Shown here in pieces: positions 8,823 through 17,200 of a stretch of 36,088 nucleotides of DNA. How positions within the stretch are numbered: position 1 is the first letter of the stretch; every line of letters begins with the position of its first letter. The notes under the pieces were generated by a model. The model saw only the letters and a list, made by a program, of their open reading frames with translations. It did not search any database and was not told where the DNA came from. The position numbers and the translations under genes are program-made. This DNA comes from JAVJRN01 sp040218415 (lineage in GTDB: Bacteria; Bacteroidota; Bacteroidia; Cytophagales; Cyclobacteriaceae): assembly GCA_040218415.1 (NCBI GenBank), contig JAVJRN010000064.1:1-36088 (forward strand). The letters run 5' to 3'.

Positions 8823-9917
8823 AGCGTAAATCTTCTGCGCTACATTTCTTGCAGCCGATTTATTACCTAAAAGCTTTAAAATCTCCGAGTAACCCTCGGA
8901 GATTTTTTTTTGCTCATTCGAGTCACTCATCAACAAATGCATCTCGTTGTTTAGATTAACAACAGAAAGCTCAGTCTGGATCAACTCAGTAACGATCTTT
9001 TTACCAGCAATCAAGTTGACCAAAGATATGAAATTGATTTTTGCCAGTCGTTTTGCGATTTGATAAGTAATATTACTTGTTTTATAAACTACTATTTGCG
9101 GTATTCCTAATAAAGCTACTTCTAACGTTGCTGTACCAGAAGTTGTAATTGCGACATGAGCATCTCGAACCATCTTATAAATACAACCTTCAAATAATTC
9201 CACGTTAAGCAAATCATTAAAAGCAGCAAACTCTGCAGAGTCAACTACCGACGACTTGGAAATAAAAAAATTAAGATCTGGGTTCAGTAAAACCAATTCT
9301 CTAATGAATGGCAAAACATGTGCTACTTCCTGATTTCTGCTTCCAGGAAGCACAACTATCGTTCTCTCGCGAGAATTGTTGCGAGACTCAGTTTCCTTAC
9401 TATCTGATAAATAATTTCTTATTTGATCGGCTACAGGATTACCTACATAAGTGGAGTAGATGCCGAGTTTATCAAAATATTTTGGTTCAAAGGGAAGTGT
9501 AACCAAAATGTAGTCGGTATATTTTTTTAACTTTTTTGCTCTCCAAGCTCCCCATGCCCAAATCTTTGGAGGAATGTAGTAAATCACTTTTTTTCCATCT
9601 CCTTTTACCAATCTGGCTATTCTGAGATTAAATCCGCCAAAATCAAGGAGTAAAACGACATCAGGGTTGAAATCTAATATGTCCAGATAGCATTCTCTGA
9701 TTAGTTTTTTGAATTGAAATACTTGCTTAAACACTTCCCAAAAACCCATGCTGCTGTAAGCATTTATATGCCTCAACAATTGAACACCTGCCGACCTTAA
9801 CGAATCTCCTCCCCAAGCCCGAACTTCGAGATTATTATCCAGTAATTGTAATTGCTTTACGACCTCAGCTGCGTGGTTATCAGCAGACTGCTCCCCTACA
9901 ACAATAAAGCATTTCAC
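8808..9917 (-). CDS. lpxB: Lipid-A-disaccharide synthase
   Basis: This peripheral inner-membrane glycosyltransferase (GT19) joins UDP-2,3-diacylglucosamine and lipid X into the lipid A disaccharide. The 369 residues have the family layout. An N-terminal GExSxD motif reads GEQSAD at 8-13, where GEASGD is usual. DFGGFN is at 92-97, the PPKIWAWG region at 116-123, and the LPGSR donor-site motif at 190-194, with SGTATLE further on. The N-terminal motif deviates from the consensus, but the rest is normal. Its ATG overlaps the stop of the pterin synthase gene by 4 bp (ATGA), so the two form an operon. The 3' end overlaps clpX convergently and also encodes the clpX terminator on the opposite strand. 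Confidence 0.93.
   Translation of the reverse strand: MKCFIVVGEQSADNHAAEVVKQLQLLDNNLEVRAWGGDSLRSAGVQLLRHINAYSSMGFWEVFKQVFQFKKLIRECYLDILDFNPDVVLLLDFGGFNLRIARLVKGDGKKVIYYIPPKIWAWGAWRAKKLKKYTDYILVTLPFEPKYFDKLGIYSTYVGNPVADQIRNYLSDSKETESRNNSRERTIVVLPGSRNQEVAHVLPFIRELVLLNPDLNFFISKSSVVDSAEFAAFNDLLNVELFEGCIYKMVRDAHVAITTSGTATLEVALLGIPQIVVYKTSNITYQIAKRLAKINFISLVNLIAGKKIVTELIQTELSVVNLNNEMHLLMSDSNEQKKISEGYSEILKLLGNKSAARNVAQKIYALGRS
8881..8911 (+). terminator. Terminator of clpP-clpX, inside lpxB coding DNA
   Basis: A perfect 9-bp stem ATCTCCGAG (8881-8889) / CTCGGAGAT (8895-8903) has a 5-nt loop and then an unbroken T run to 8911. It is oriented for plus-strand transcription, 59 bp beyond the clpX stop, yet falls within the last 35 codons of lpxB. 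Confidence 0.9.
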
Positions 9918-10342
9918 CGCTTAACTTCACCAAAGTACTCCACGTAATTACGAGGTGTTTCATAGAGCTTAATCCTATGTAAGCAACAGTCTTTGCCTAA
10001 ATTCTTAACCTTGGGTTCCAAAATCTTCCAAAATTCTATTATTAGATTCTCACAACTGGCTAGTTTTCCTTTCATGAAATCCACATCAAGGTTAAGGTTT
10101 TTATGATCCACTTTTTCTGTAATATCCTCTTTAATAAGGGTGCTTAGTCTCTTTAAATCAACAACAAATCCAGTTTCCGGATCTGGCATACCTTTTACGG
10201 TAACGATCATTTCAAAGTTATGCCCATGCCAGTTTGTATTCGCACAAGGACCAAATACTTCAATATTCTTTTCTTGACTCCAGTTGGGGTTGTACAATTT
10301 GTGTGCGGCATTAAAATGCTCTTTTCGACTCACGTAAATCAT
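9914..10342 (-). CDS. 6-pyruvoyl-tetrahydropterin synthase / QueD-family protein
   Basis: This T-fold zinc enzyme acts on 7,8-dihydroneopterin triphosphate. It gives either 6-pyruvoyl-tetrahydropterin (BH4-type) or 6-carboxy-tetrahydropterin (QueD, queuosine pathway). Zn ligands are His14 (in HFNAAH), His39 and His41 (HGH). The catalytic Cys33 lies five residues before the HGH (C-x5-HxH), as in animal PTPS, while typical QueD has C-x3-HxH. The catalytic pair Asp79-His80 is present in VDHKNLNLDV. By motif spacing it is closer to PTPS, but bacterial annotation usually calls such proteins QueD. queE lies about 15 kb away. It overlaps lpxB by 4 bp. A possible -7 TACCTTTA lies at 10361-10368 on minus. 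Confidence 0.88.
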   Translation of the reverse strand: MIYVSRKEHFNAAHKLYNPNWSQEKNIEVFGPCANTNWHGHNFEMIVTVKGMPDPETGFVVDLKRLSTLIKEDITEKVDHKNLNLDVDFMKGKLASCENLIIEFWKILEPKVKNLGKDCCLHRIKLYETPRNYVEYFGEVKR

Positions 10343-10379
10343 AAGAATTTTAATTTGACGTAAAGGTAGAAGAAACTAA

Positions 10380-10399
10380 TAGTAAGAATAATCTTACTA
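10380..10399. promoter_or_regulatory. Inverted repeat between divergent genes (possible operator)
   Basis: Perfect 8-bp arms TAGTAAGA/TCTTACTA around a 4-base centre lie in the 92-bp gap between the divergent pterin-synthase and rfaD starts. The arms sit between the weak -7-like sequences on each strand (10361-10368 minus, 10412-10419 plus). It could be an operator acting on both genes, or chance; only the symmetry is seen. Confidence 0.35.
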
Positions 10400-10411
10400 C
10401 AGGATTATAAG

Positions 10412-10419
10412 TAGATTTG
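10412..10419 (+). promoter_or_regulatory. -7 element of rfaD promoter
   Basis: TAGATTTG matches TANNTTTG and lies 15 bp before the rfaD ATG, so the transcript would have a very short leader. No clear -33 TTTG is seen at the proper distance. Confidence 0.4.
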
Positions 10420-10434
10420 AATTAAAAAACAACC

Positions 10435-11301
10435 ATGATTGTAGTTACCGGAGCTAATGGTTTTATTGGAAGTTGGATGGTCGAAAAATTGAATTCACAA
10501 GGCTTTTATAATCTGGTGGTAGTAGATGACTTCCACCGTAAGCCTAATCATAACTACCTAACAGCACTCCGTTATTCCGAGTCGATAGATTTACACAACT
10601 TGGAGTCATGGCTAATAGGCAACCAAGAGGAAGTCGAGTTTATCATCCACCTTGGTGCAATCACGGATACTACGGAAACAGATCTAAGCCTATTAAAAGA
10701 ATACAATACAGATTATTCCAAAATGATTTGGAACATCTGCAGTAAGAGCCAAATACCTTTAATATATGCGAGCAGCGCAGCTACTTATGGAGCAGGTGAG
10801 CATGGCTTCAGCGATGATCACTCCATCATTCCGAAATTAAATCCACTTAATGCATATGCTTGGTCAAAACATAATTTTGATCTCTGGGCTCTAGAACAAT
10901 CAAGCCAACCTTATTACTGGGCAGGTCTTAAATTTTTCAATGTTTACGGACCCGAACGGGAAGAACATAAAGGAAATATGGCATCAATGTTTTATCAGAT
11001 CGAAAAGCAGATAAAAGAAGTTGGTACAGTAAAGCTCTTCAAATCGAACCATCCTGATTATGCTCATGGCGAACAGAGGAGGGATTTCATCCATGTGAGT
11101 GAGGTCGTGGAAAAGATCTCAAATTTAATGTTAGGCAGAATAAATAATGGAATTTTCAACTTAGGCACTGGGAAATCTAGAAGTTTTAATGAGATGGTTA
11201 AGGAGGTTTCTATACAACTTAATCTAAAAACAACGATTGAATATATTGATCTACCAAAAGAACTAAGTCACAATTATCAGTACTTCACAGAAGCACAATA
11301 A
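10435..11301 (+). CDS. rfaD: ADP-L-glycero-D-manno-heptose 6-epimerase, C-terminally shortened
   Basis: This NADP-dependent short-chain epimerase (HldD/RfaD) makes ADP-L-glycero-D-manno-heptose for lipopolysaccharide core. It has the Rossmann GANGFIG at 6-12, YASSAATYG at 111-119, and the catalytic Tyr141-x3-Lys145 in AYAWSKHN. FNVYGPRE-like FNVYGPERE, and the C-terminal QRRDFIHV and FNLGTG follow. The family is usually about 310-330 residues, but this frame ends at 288 with YFTEAQ. In relatives that point is followed by some 30-35 more residues (a final helix pair beginning near LRxxGY). Translating the next 200 bp in three frames shows nothing resembling the missing tail. The catalytic core is intact, so activity is possible but uncertain. 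Confidence 0.9.
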   Translation: MIVVTGANGFIGSWMVEKLNSQGFYNLVVVDDFHRKPNHNYLTALRYSESIDLHNLESWLIGNQEEVEFIIHLGAITDTTETDLSLLKEYNTDYSKMIWNICSKSQIPLIYASSAATYGAGEHGFSDDHSIIPKLNPLNAYAWSKHNFDLWALEQSSQPYYWAGLKFFNVYGPEREEHKGNMASMFYQIEKQIKEVGTVKLFKSNHPDYAHGEQRRDFIHVSEVVEKISNLMLGRINNGIFNLGTGKSRSFNEMVKEVSIQLNLKTTIEYIDLPKELSHNYQYFTEAQ

Positions 11302-11457
11302 AACATAAAGTCCTAGACAGTAACTTTACTAATTCTAATCCCTGTAGGATTAATCAGACTAAATGTATCCTCATCAATTTCACCCAATCACATAGATTCT
11401 TCACGTGATGTCAGCAAATAAATGAACCCTTCTGAATATTGTTTTTTTTAGGATAAG

Positions 11458-11465
11458 TATATTTG
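11458..11465 (+). promoter_or_regulatory. -7 element upstream of arylsulfotransferase-like gene
   Basis: TATATTTG matches TANNTTTG exactly. A TTG lies 16 bp upstream, a somewhat short spacing. The start would be near 11472, about 50 nt before the ATG. The rest of 11302-11522 holds no gene; a small stem TAATCC/GGATTA at about 11337-11353 is the only other feature noted. Confidence 0.45.
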
Positions 11466-11522
11466 ACACTAGGTTACTAGCCAATCAATAAAATCACCAG
11501 AGTCAAAAAAGATTTATACCGT

Positions 11523-13124
11523 ATGAAATTTAGCTTTACTCTTTTCTGTGTCCTGATCACCTTTTCTGTATTAGGACAATTTGGCGTAACCACACAACCT
11601 ACGGAAGAAACTTTTGATGGGGTTACGTTAATCCAGCCAAACGCATCGAAAATTGCCTATTTAATTGATAATAATGGTGATGTAAGGCATCAATGGGAAG
11701 GAAATTACACGCCAGGTGTAGGAATTTACCTTTTAGAAAATGGAGACTTACTAAGAACAGGTTATACCGATGACGAATATCGATATGCTGGAGGTCAAGG
11801 TGGTATTTTAGAAATTGTCAGTTGGGATGGTACAGTTGAATGGTCTTACATCATTTCATCTAAAACTGAAAAATTACATCATGATGTTGTATCCCTACCA
11901 AACGGAAACATTCTTGCAACTGTTTGGGAGGTAAAATCCTACGAAGAAGCCATTGCGATGGGACGTAAGCCTGAATTACTGGATACCGCACTTTGGCCTG
12001 ACAAAATTGTTGAATTAGAACCTATAGGTCGACAAGAAGCGAGAATAGTATGGGAGTGGAAAGTGTGGGATCACTTGGTACAAGATTTTGATGAGACTAA
12101 ACCAAACTTTGGTGTTGTGCAAGAAAACCCGGGTAAAATCGACGTAAACTATGGTTCTACAGATCCCGACTGGAATCACATTAATGCATTATCATACAAT
12201 AGTGAACTTGACCAAATAATACTAAGTGTGCCTACTTTTGATGAAATATGGATTATTGATCATAGTACAACAACTGAAGAGGCGTCATCCAATACAGGGG
12301 GTCGCTCTGGAAAAGGTGGTCAAATCCTCTACCGATGGGGTAATCAATACGCTTACAAGAAAGGACTAGCAAGTGAAAAAAAATTATTCTATCAGCATAA
12401 CCCAACATGGATAAAAGAAAATAATCAATGGAAGGTTCTCCTATTTAATAATGGTCGCAATAGACCAGTTGTAAAATACTCGACTGTTGAAAAAATTGAG
12501 CTTCCAGTTAATGATGTTGGTGAGTATATAATAAATGATGGAATTTTCGGCCCGGAAAAATCAGAGATCATCTATCAAGCCATAAATCCAACAGACTTCT
12601 TTGCACCTATAGTAAGCGGCGCACAATTATTGGGAAACAATAATATTTTAATTACTAACGGAGTATCAAGTAATATATTTGAAATAAATCCAAGTAAGGA
12701 GACGGTTTGGGCATATAAAGTACCAGTGAATTCTAAGGGCGAAACTGTTTGCTTGAATGATTCTACAGCAGCTTCAGGGATTTTATTTAGGTCTTATAAA
12801 TATAGCTATGACTATTTAGGCCTATTGAATTTAACGAATCAAGGAGAAATAGGAGAAAATTGCTTCCCTTCAATTCCTTTACACGTAGTGGCAAATAATG
12901 ATCCACCAAGAGTATTTTACGGGCAAAATACACTCAAAGTACAAGCAAAAAGTACAATTAGCGAAGTACTCATCTACACCCTCAACGGGCAAATTATTAG
13001 TAAGATTTCTGGTATCAACAGTAAATATTCAGAACACAATTTGTATTTACAACCAGGAATAGTTTTGGCAAAAGTCGTATCAAACTCTGGTGCGATTTTA
13101 TCTACGAAATTTGTAGTTAGGTGA
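11523..13124 (+). CDS. Secreted arylsulfotransferase (ASST)-like protein with T9SS-type C-terminus
   Basis: This is a 533-residue exported protein with a signal peptide (about 1-19). A beta-propeller of the arylsulfotransferase family follows: repeated blades of the type NNGDVRHQW and WDGTVEWSY. It carries HHDV at 119-122, DWNH with His219, YRWGN at 270-274, and QHNPTW with His292, the histidines conserved across the family. Known relatives move sulfate from phenolic esters to other phenols, but many Bacteroidota members are only ASST-like, so the substrate is unknown. The last about 70 residues form a beta-rich domain ending in KFVVR, like T9SS type A sorting domains, though the usual YPNP opening is absent. 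It stands alone, and its 3' end faces the protease operon. Confidence 0.8.
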   Translation: MKFSFTLFCVLITFSVLGQFGVTTQPTEETFDGVTLIQPNASKIAYLIDNNGDVRHQWEGNYTPGVGIYLLENGDLLRTGYTDDEYRYAGGQGGILEIVSWDGTVEWSYIISSKTEKLHHDVVSLPNGNILATVWEVKSYEEAIAMGRKPELLDTALWPDKIVELEPIGRQEARIVWEWKVWDHLVQDFDETKPNFGVVQENPGKIDVNYGSTDPDWNHINALSYNSELDQIILSVPTFDEIWIIDHSTTTEEASSNTGGRSGKGGQILYRWGNQYAYKKGLASEKKLFYQHNPTWIKENNQWKVLLFNNGRNRPVVKYSTVEKIELPVNDVGEYIINDGIFGPEKSEIIYQAINPTDFFAPIVSGAQLLGNNNILITNGVSSNIFEINPSKETVWAYKVPVNSKGETVCLNDSTAASGILFRSYKYSYDYLGLLNLTNQGEIGENCFPSIPLHVVANNDPPRVFYGQNTLKVQAKSTISEVLIYTLNGQIISKISGINSKYSEHNLYLQPGIVLAKVVSNSGAILSTKFVVR

Positions 13125-13507
13125 AGCTTATAAAAATATATTGTAAAAACATTATTAAGTAAGCAAACCATCCATAACATTATTTACAATTCTTCTCCCA
13201 CGTCTCTAGCGTAGTAAGGTTAATAGCATAATTTACCACTCAAAAGAGAACTATTAAGTCTAAGCATAATCTTAGTAAAGCGATGTGCCTCCTATTCCAA
13301 CTCTCTATCGAACAAATTAAAATACGAATATTTGAGGTGACCCATATCTACGCAATAGCTCAGTTTGATACTATTCGTTCTCCTAAGGTGACTCTAGCCA
13401 TAAAGCTTTTTAGATTAAACCGATAAAAATATCCCTTTATCATCAAGCTTGCTAAACCACTTTATCATTCAGAACAAATGGCTTGTATGAATCTATAAAA
13501 CTATGCT
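13125..13507. other. Noncoding gap between convergent genes
   Basis: About 380 bp with no frame resembling a gene on either strand. A 9-bp direct repeat CTTTATCAT occurs twice near 13435-13470. No insertion-sequence ends, tRNA or transposase remnant could be recognised. It may be degenerate DNA. Confidence 0.5.
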
Positions 13508-13549
13508 GAAAAAAAGAAAGCCAGTCTTGTACGACCGGCTTTCTTTTTT
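13508..13549. terminator. Bidirectional terminator between convergent genes
   Basis: A long stem AAAAAGAAAGCC/GGCTTTCTTTTT has an internal GTC/GAC pairing. Its A run on one side and T run on the other let it end transcription from both the ASST-like gene (plus) and the small secreted-protein gene (minus). Confidence 0.8.
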
Positions 13550-13605
13550 AATCGACTAAATTAAACGTTCTAAGTATTCTGAAGTTTAAGAATCGTTTTG
13601 CCTAT

Positions 13606-14298
13606 TTAAACTTCTAGATTAACGAAGTAGCTCGTTAATTCGATGTAGTCACTTTCGTCTTTAAACTTCAATCTATTCTTTTTAATGAATGACTTTAAGT
13701 CTTTCTCATGACTCCCAAAATTATCTATAATTTTAGATCGACTGGATTCCAACCTTTTATGACTCCCATCTGGATATAAAAGAAAATAACCCTCCTCACG
13801 ATCAAATTTACTGATCGTGGTTGTGCCTCCACCGTATTCTGTTTTATTGTATGATTTTACCTTTACAATAATTTTCTTTAATAAGGTGAATGAATCTTTG
13901 GCATAAAGTACCCGATAAAAAAAATCTGGTTTACCTTCAAAATCGAATCCCGACGCGAATTTATAGACCTCTTCCTTACCATCTTCTCCAACATTTCTAA
14001 ATGTTAAATCAGAATAGGCTGCTTTATAAAGTACAAGAGGATTGCCATTGTTGTAAGCCACGATATTGTTTCCTAATAAATCAAGCTGGAACATAATATC
14101 CTTTTTCTCACCTGCTGAGCCAGTTACGGTTCCCATCAAATACTTGTCAAAAAGAAATTTTTCACCTGAAATTTCCGCTTCTTTTGAACTTTCTCTATAA
14201 GGCGCTCCGCCTATGCCATTACTAATGTTCGCAACTTGAGCAAGCGTTATTGTTGAAAAACTTAAACAAATTATGGCCGTTAAAAATCTTAATTTCAT
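13606..14298 (-). CDS. Secreted protein of unknown function, coupled to S8 protease
   Basis: This 230-residue protein has a clear signal peptide (about 1-20, ending TLAQ) and no lipobox or membrane segment after it. I do not recognise a named domain. The mature part begins with a GGAPY segment, followed by beta-rich and lysine-rich stretches (GEKFLFDKYLMGTV, KKIIVKVKSYNKTEYGG, KRLESSRSKI). It recalls a loose group of Bacteroidota exported hypothetical proteins. Its ATG overlaps the stop of the upstream subtilisin-like protease by 4 bp, so the two are translated from one message. A role as inhibitor, chaperone or outer-membrane partner of the protease is possible but is inference from position only. 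A shared terminator follows. Confidence 0.75.
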   Translation of the reverse strand: MKLRFLTAIICLSFSTITLAQVANISNGIGGAPYRESSKEAEISGEKFLFDKYLMGTVTGSAGEKKDIMFQLDLLGNNIVAYNNGNPLVLYKAAYSDLTFRNVGEDGKEEVYKFASGFDFEGKPDFFYRVLYAKDSFTLLKKIIVKVKSYNKTEYGGGTTTISKFDREEGYFLLYPDGSHKRLESSRSKIIDNFGSHEKDLKSFIKKNRLKFKDESDYIELTSYFVNLEV

Positions 14299-17200
14299 CT
14301 TCTAATAATAATTTTTCTATTTACAATCTTGTCTTGGTTGATTAGTCGTAGGATATAATAGCCCTGCTTAACCTGTGCTAATGAAATTTCAAAAACACCA
14401 TCAGTATTACTTGTAACTGGTAGTTTTTCAGAAATAATCTCGTTACCACTTAAATCAAATATTTTGTACTCCTCTAATAAGCGACTTTTAACGTATAATA
14501 CGTCGTTTACAGGATTTGGATATACTTCCAATCTATCTTCCATTAACTCATCGGTAGTATTCAATACAATGTGAACATAAGGTTCTGTTATATAATTACA
14601 ATCTCCTGAAAATGTTACCACTTGATATTCACCAGACACAGTACCTAAAACTATCGTTCTATCAGTTGCTCCTTCTACTAGTTCTCCATTGAAAAACCAT
14701 TGATAGCTATCAGCACTTACCTGACTAGCAAGTCTACTACCACTCAATACTATTGCATTTTCATTGCTCGAATTTTCAACAATTTCAATGTCCTGCGTCA
14801 AAGTAGACGAACCTCCACTATTTGTAATCGTGAGACTTACTTCATATAGTCCCGATTCATTGTAAGTAAAAAAAGCGTTATAAGAATCTGTTGTGCTCCC
14901 ATCTCCAAAAGTCCATATGCTTTGGTCGAATGCCCCTCTGCTATTATTTTGAAAATATACAAGCCCACCAGCACATTGATATTGAGTGGTGAATGAACTA
15001 AAGAGTACTTCCTCGCATGCTACACTAAACCAACCTAAGGACTCAGTCAACAAGCCATTTTCACCAACATTTACAGATGCTTGTCCAACAAAATCCACAT
15101 TGTTAACTTCAAGGTTATCAAAACATACTAGTTCATAGACATCATATTCAAAATATGCTTTACCTCCATTTGAATTTATCGTTGCTCCTACAATATCAAA
15201 GTCAACTGCAGTGATTTCTTCTGCAATTTCAAGCAACTCTCCACCTCCAATAACTATTTCCGAACCTTGATTCATTTCTAGTTGTTTGACAATTCCGCCC
15301 TGATCGAATTGAACGTTACCTGAGGAAATTAATTTTGATGTACCCAGTGAAGTGACAGCTTTTAAACTTCCACCGACCAAAACTTCTATTTGATTAAACT
15401 CACTGTTTGGGAAATTCAAGGTGACTTCTTCCGTACTACCTATTATCATATTCACATTATCCATACTTATTTCCCCAGAGGTTAGATCAACGCTACTTCT
15501 TGGGTTTAAAGTAACATTCTCCATAATGATATTTTTATAGTCATCGTTTGAGCTAGTGATCAATTGATCGAAGAATATTTTGGCATCCTGAATGACTAAT
15601 TCACCAGCATTTAAACTCACCTCATTCGCATCGAATCCATCACGTAACAACCAAGAGCCTTCCGGGTTATTAAAAATCACATTAACTTCACTTAAAGAAG
15701 CATTAGCATTAATTCGATTATTCTCTAGGCCCAAACCAGTAAAAATCACGCTACCTTCTCCAATGAATTTTAAATTTCCACGATTCGTTGAAAGATTTCC
15801 TCCTATTGTTAAGTCAAACCCATTGAGATCAATAGTGTATAGATCGTCATTGAGTACTGTCAAATTTAATATTGACTCATTTCGCGACAACTTGAGTTCA
15901 TAGGTGTTATTCAAGAGATCCGAGTTTTCTGCGCCCACTATAACTGAAGTTCTGTCATCAGGGACTCTAACGGGCGTATCATCAGAAAATTGCCAGTTTT
16001 GACTATTTGACCAAGCGTCATTTGATCCGTTCCAATATACTGTTGATATAGGTTCTTCTGAGGTGTACTCAAGTATCAAGGATACGACTTGTTCATTATT
16101 AGTTAGCGTTCCTTTATGGTTTATTTTTAAGGTGTAGCGCTCTTGAGTTGGGGCTATAAATTCTATTTTTTCTACATTGTCCCGAAAGTTGTCGCCTTTT
16201 GTAGCCGCCTGGGTAGTGTTAATTGGGTTAAGAATCCATGGTGCGTTTTCTACGTTCAACTCACTCACAATCCTCATATCTAGATCATTTACTAGCATTA
16301 AATCTGTTGGATCCAATGAAGCGGCTACTGGATTTCCTGAAGGATCTGTCCACACAATAGTTGCAGTTACCTTAGTATTTTCAGCTACATCAAAATCAAT
16401 CTCAAAAGTTTCAGCATTTCCTAAAACAAATTCTCTTCGTAGTTTATCAATACCGTTTTCGTTTAACAACAACCTAGCTGCACCTTCCGCATTAATTAAG
16501 CCCCATCCAAAAATATAATCAGGGCCATCTGCTACACCTGCCTCATGCGCTGTATGAATGGTTAAGGCTTTAAGCATTGATTGAGAAAGAAATTTGCCAT
16601 CCTTATTTCTTGAGAGCTGTTGAATCAGCGCTAAGGTTCCTGTTACATTTGGCGCTGACATAGATGTTCCAGAAAGTCTGCCATAGTCAGAGGTTGATTC
16701 TTCCAATGTAGAATATATTTGTACCCCTGCACCTACAATGTCAGGCTTTATTCTACCATCGTCCGTCGGCCCCCATGAACTAAATGAACTTATTACCACT
16801 CCTTCTGGGCCTGTATATTTAGACGACAGCTTATTTACCGCACCAACAGTCAAAATATTCTTAGCGCATGCTCTACCCCCGAGTATATCATAAGGTCCAT
16901 CTCCTGGTCTTGACCCATCACCAGAGTCACTTCGATCATTCCCCGCTGACTTCACAATTGTAAAGTTTGGATAATTATAAGCTATGTCATCCCAATTCTT
17001 TGATTCGAATGAATAAAACCCAAATCTATAATCTTCTATTTCACTTATTGATTCATCACCAAACCAAGTCCATGAACTACCATCGTATCTCCAACCAGTA
17101 ATTGAACCCCATGAATGATTAGATAGCGTAATAATATTTTTTTCCAACATTCCTACCATTTCTGAAGCTGGGTTACCAAAAAAGTCGTAAGCCAAAACAC

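Noticed and set aside
13125..13507. Possible transposase remnant in the convergent gap
   Set aside because: No frame shows transposase motifs and no terminal inverted repeats or target duplication were found.
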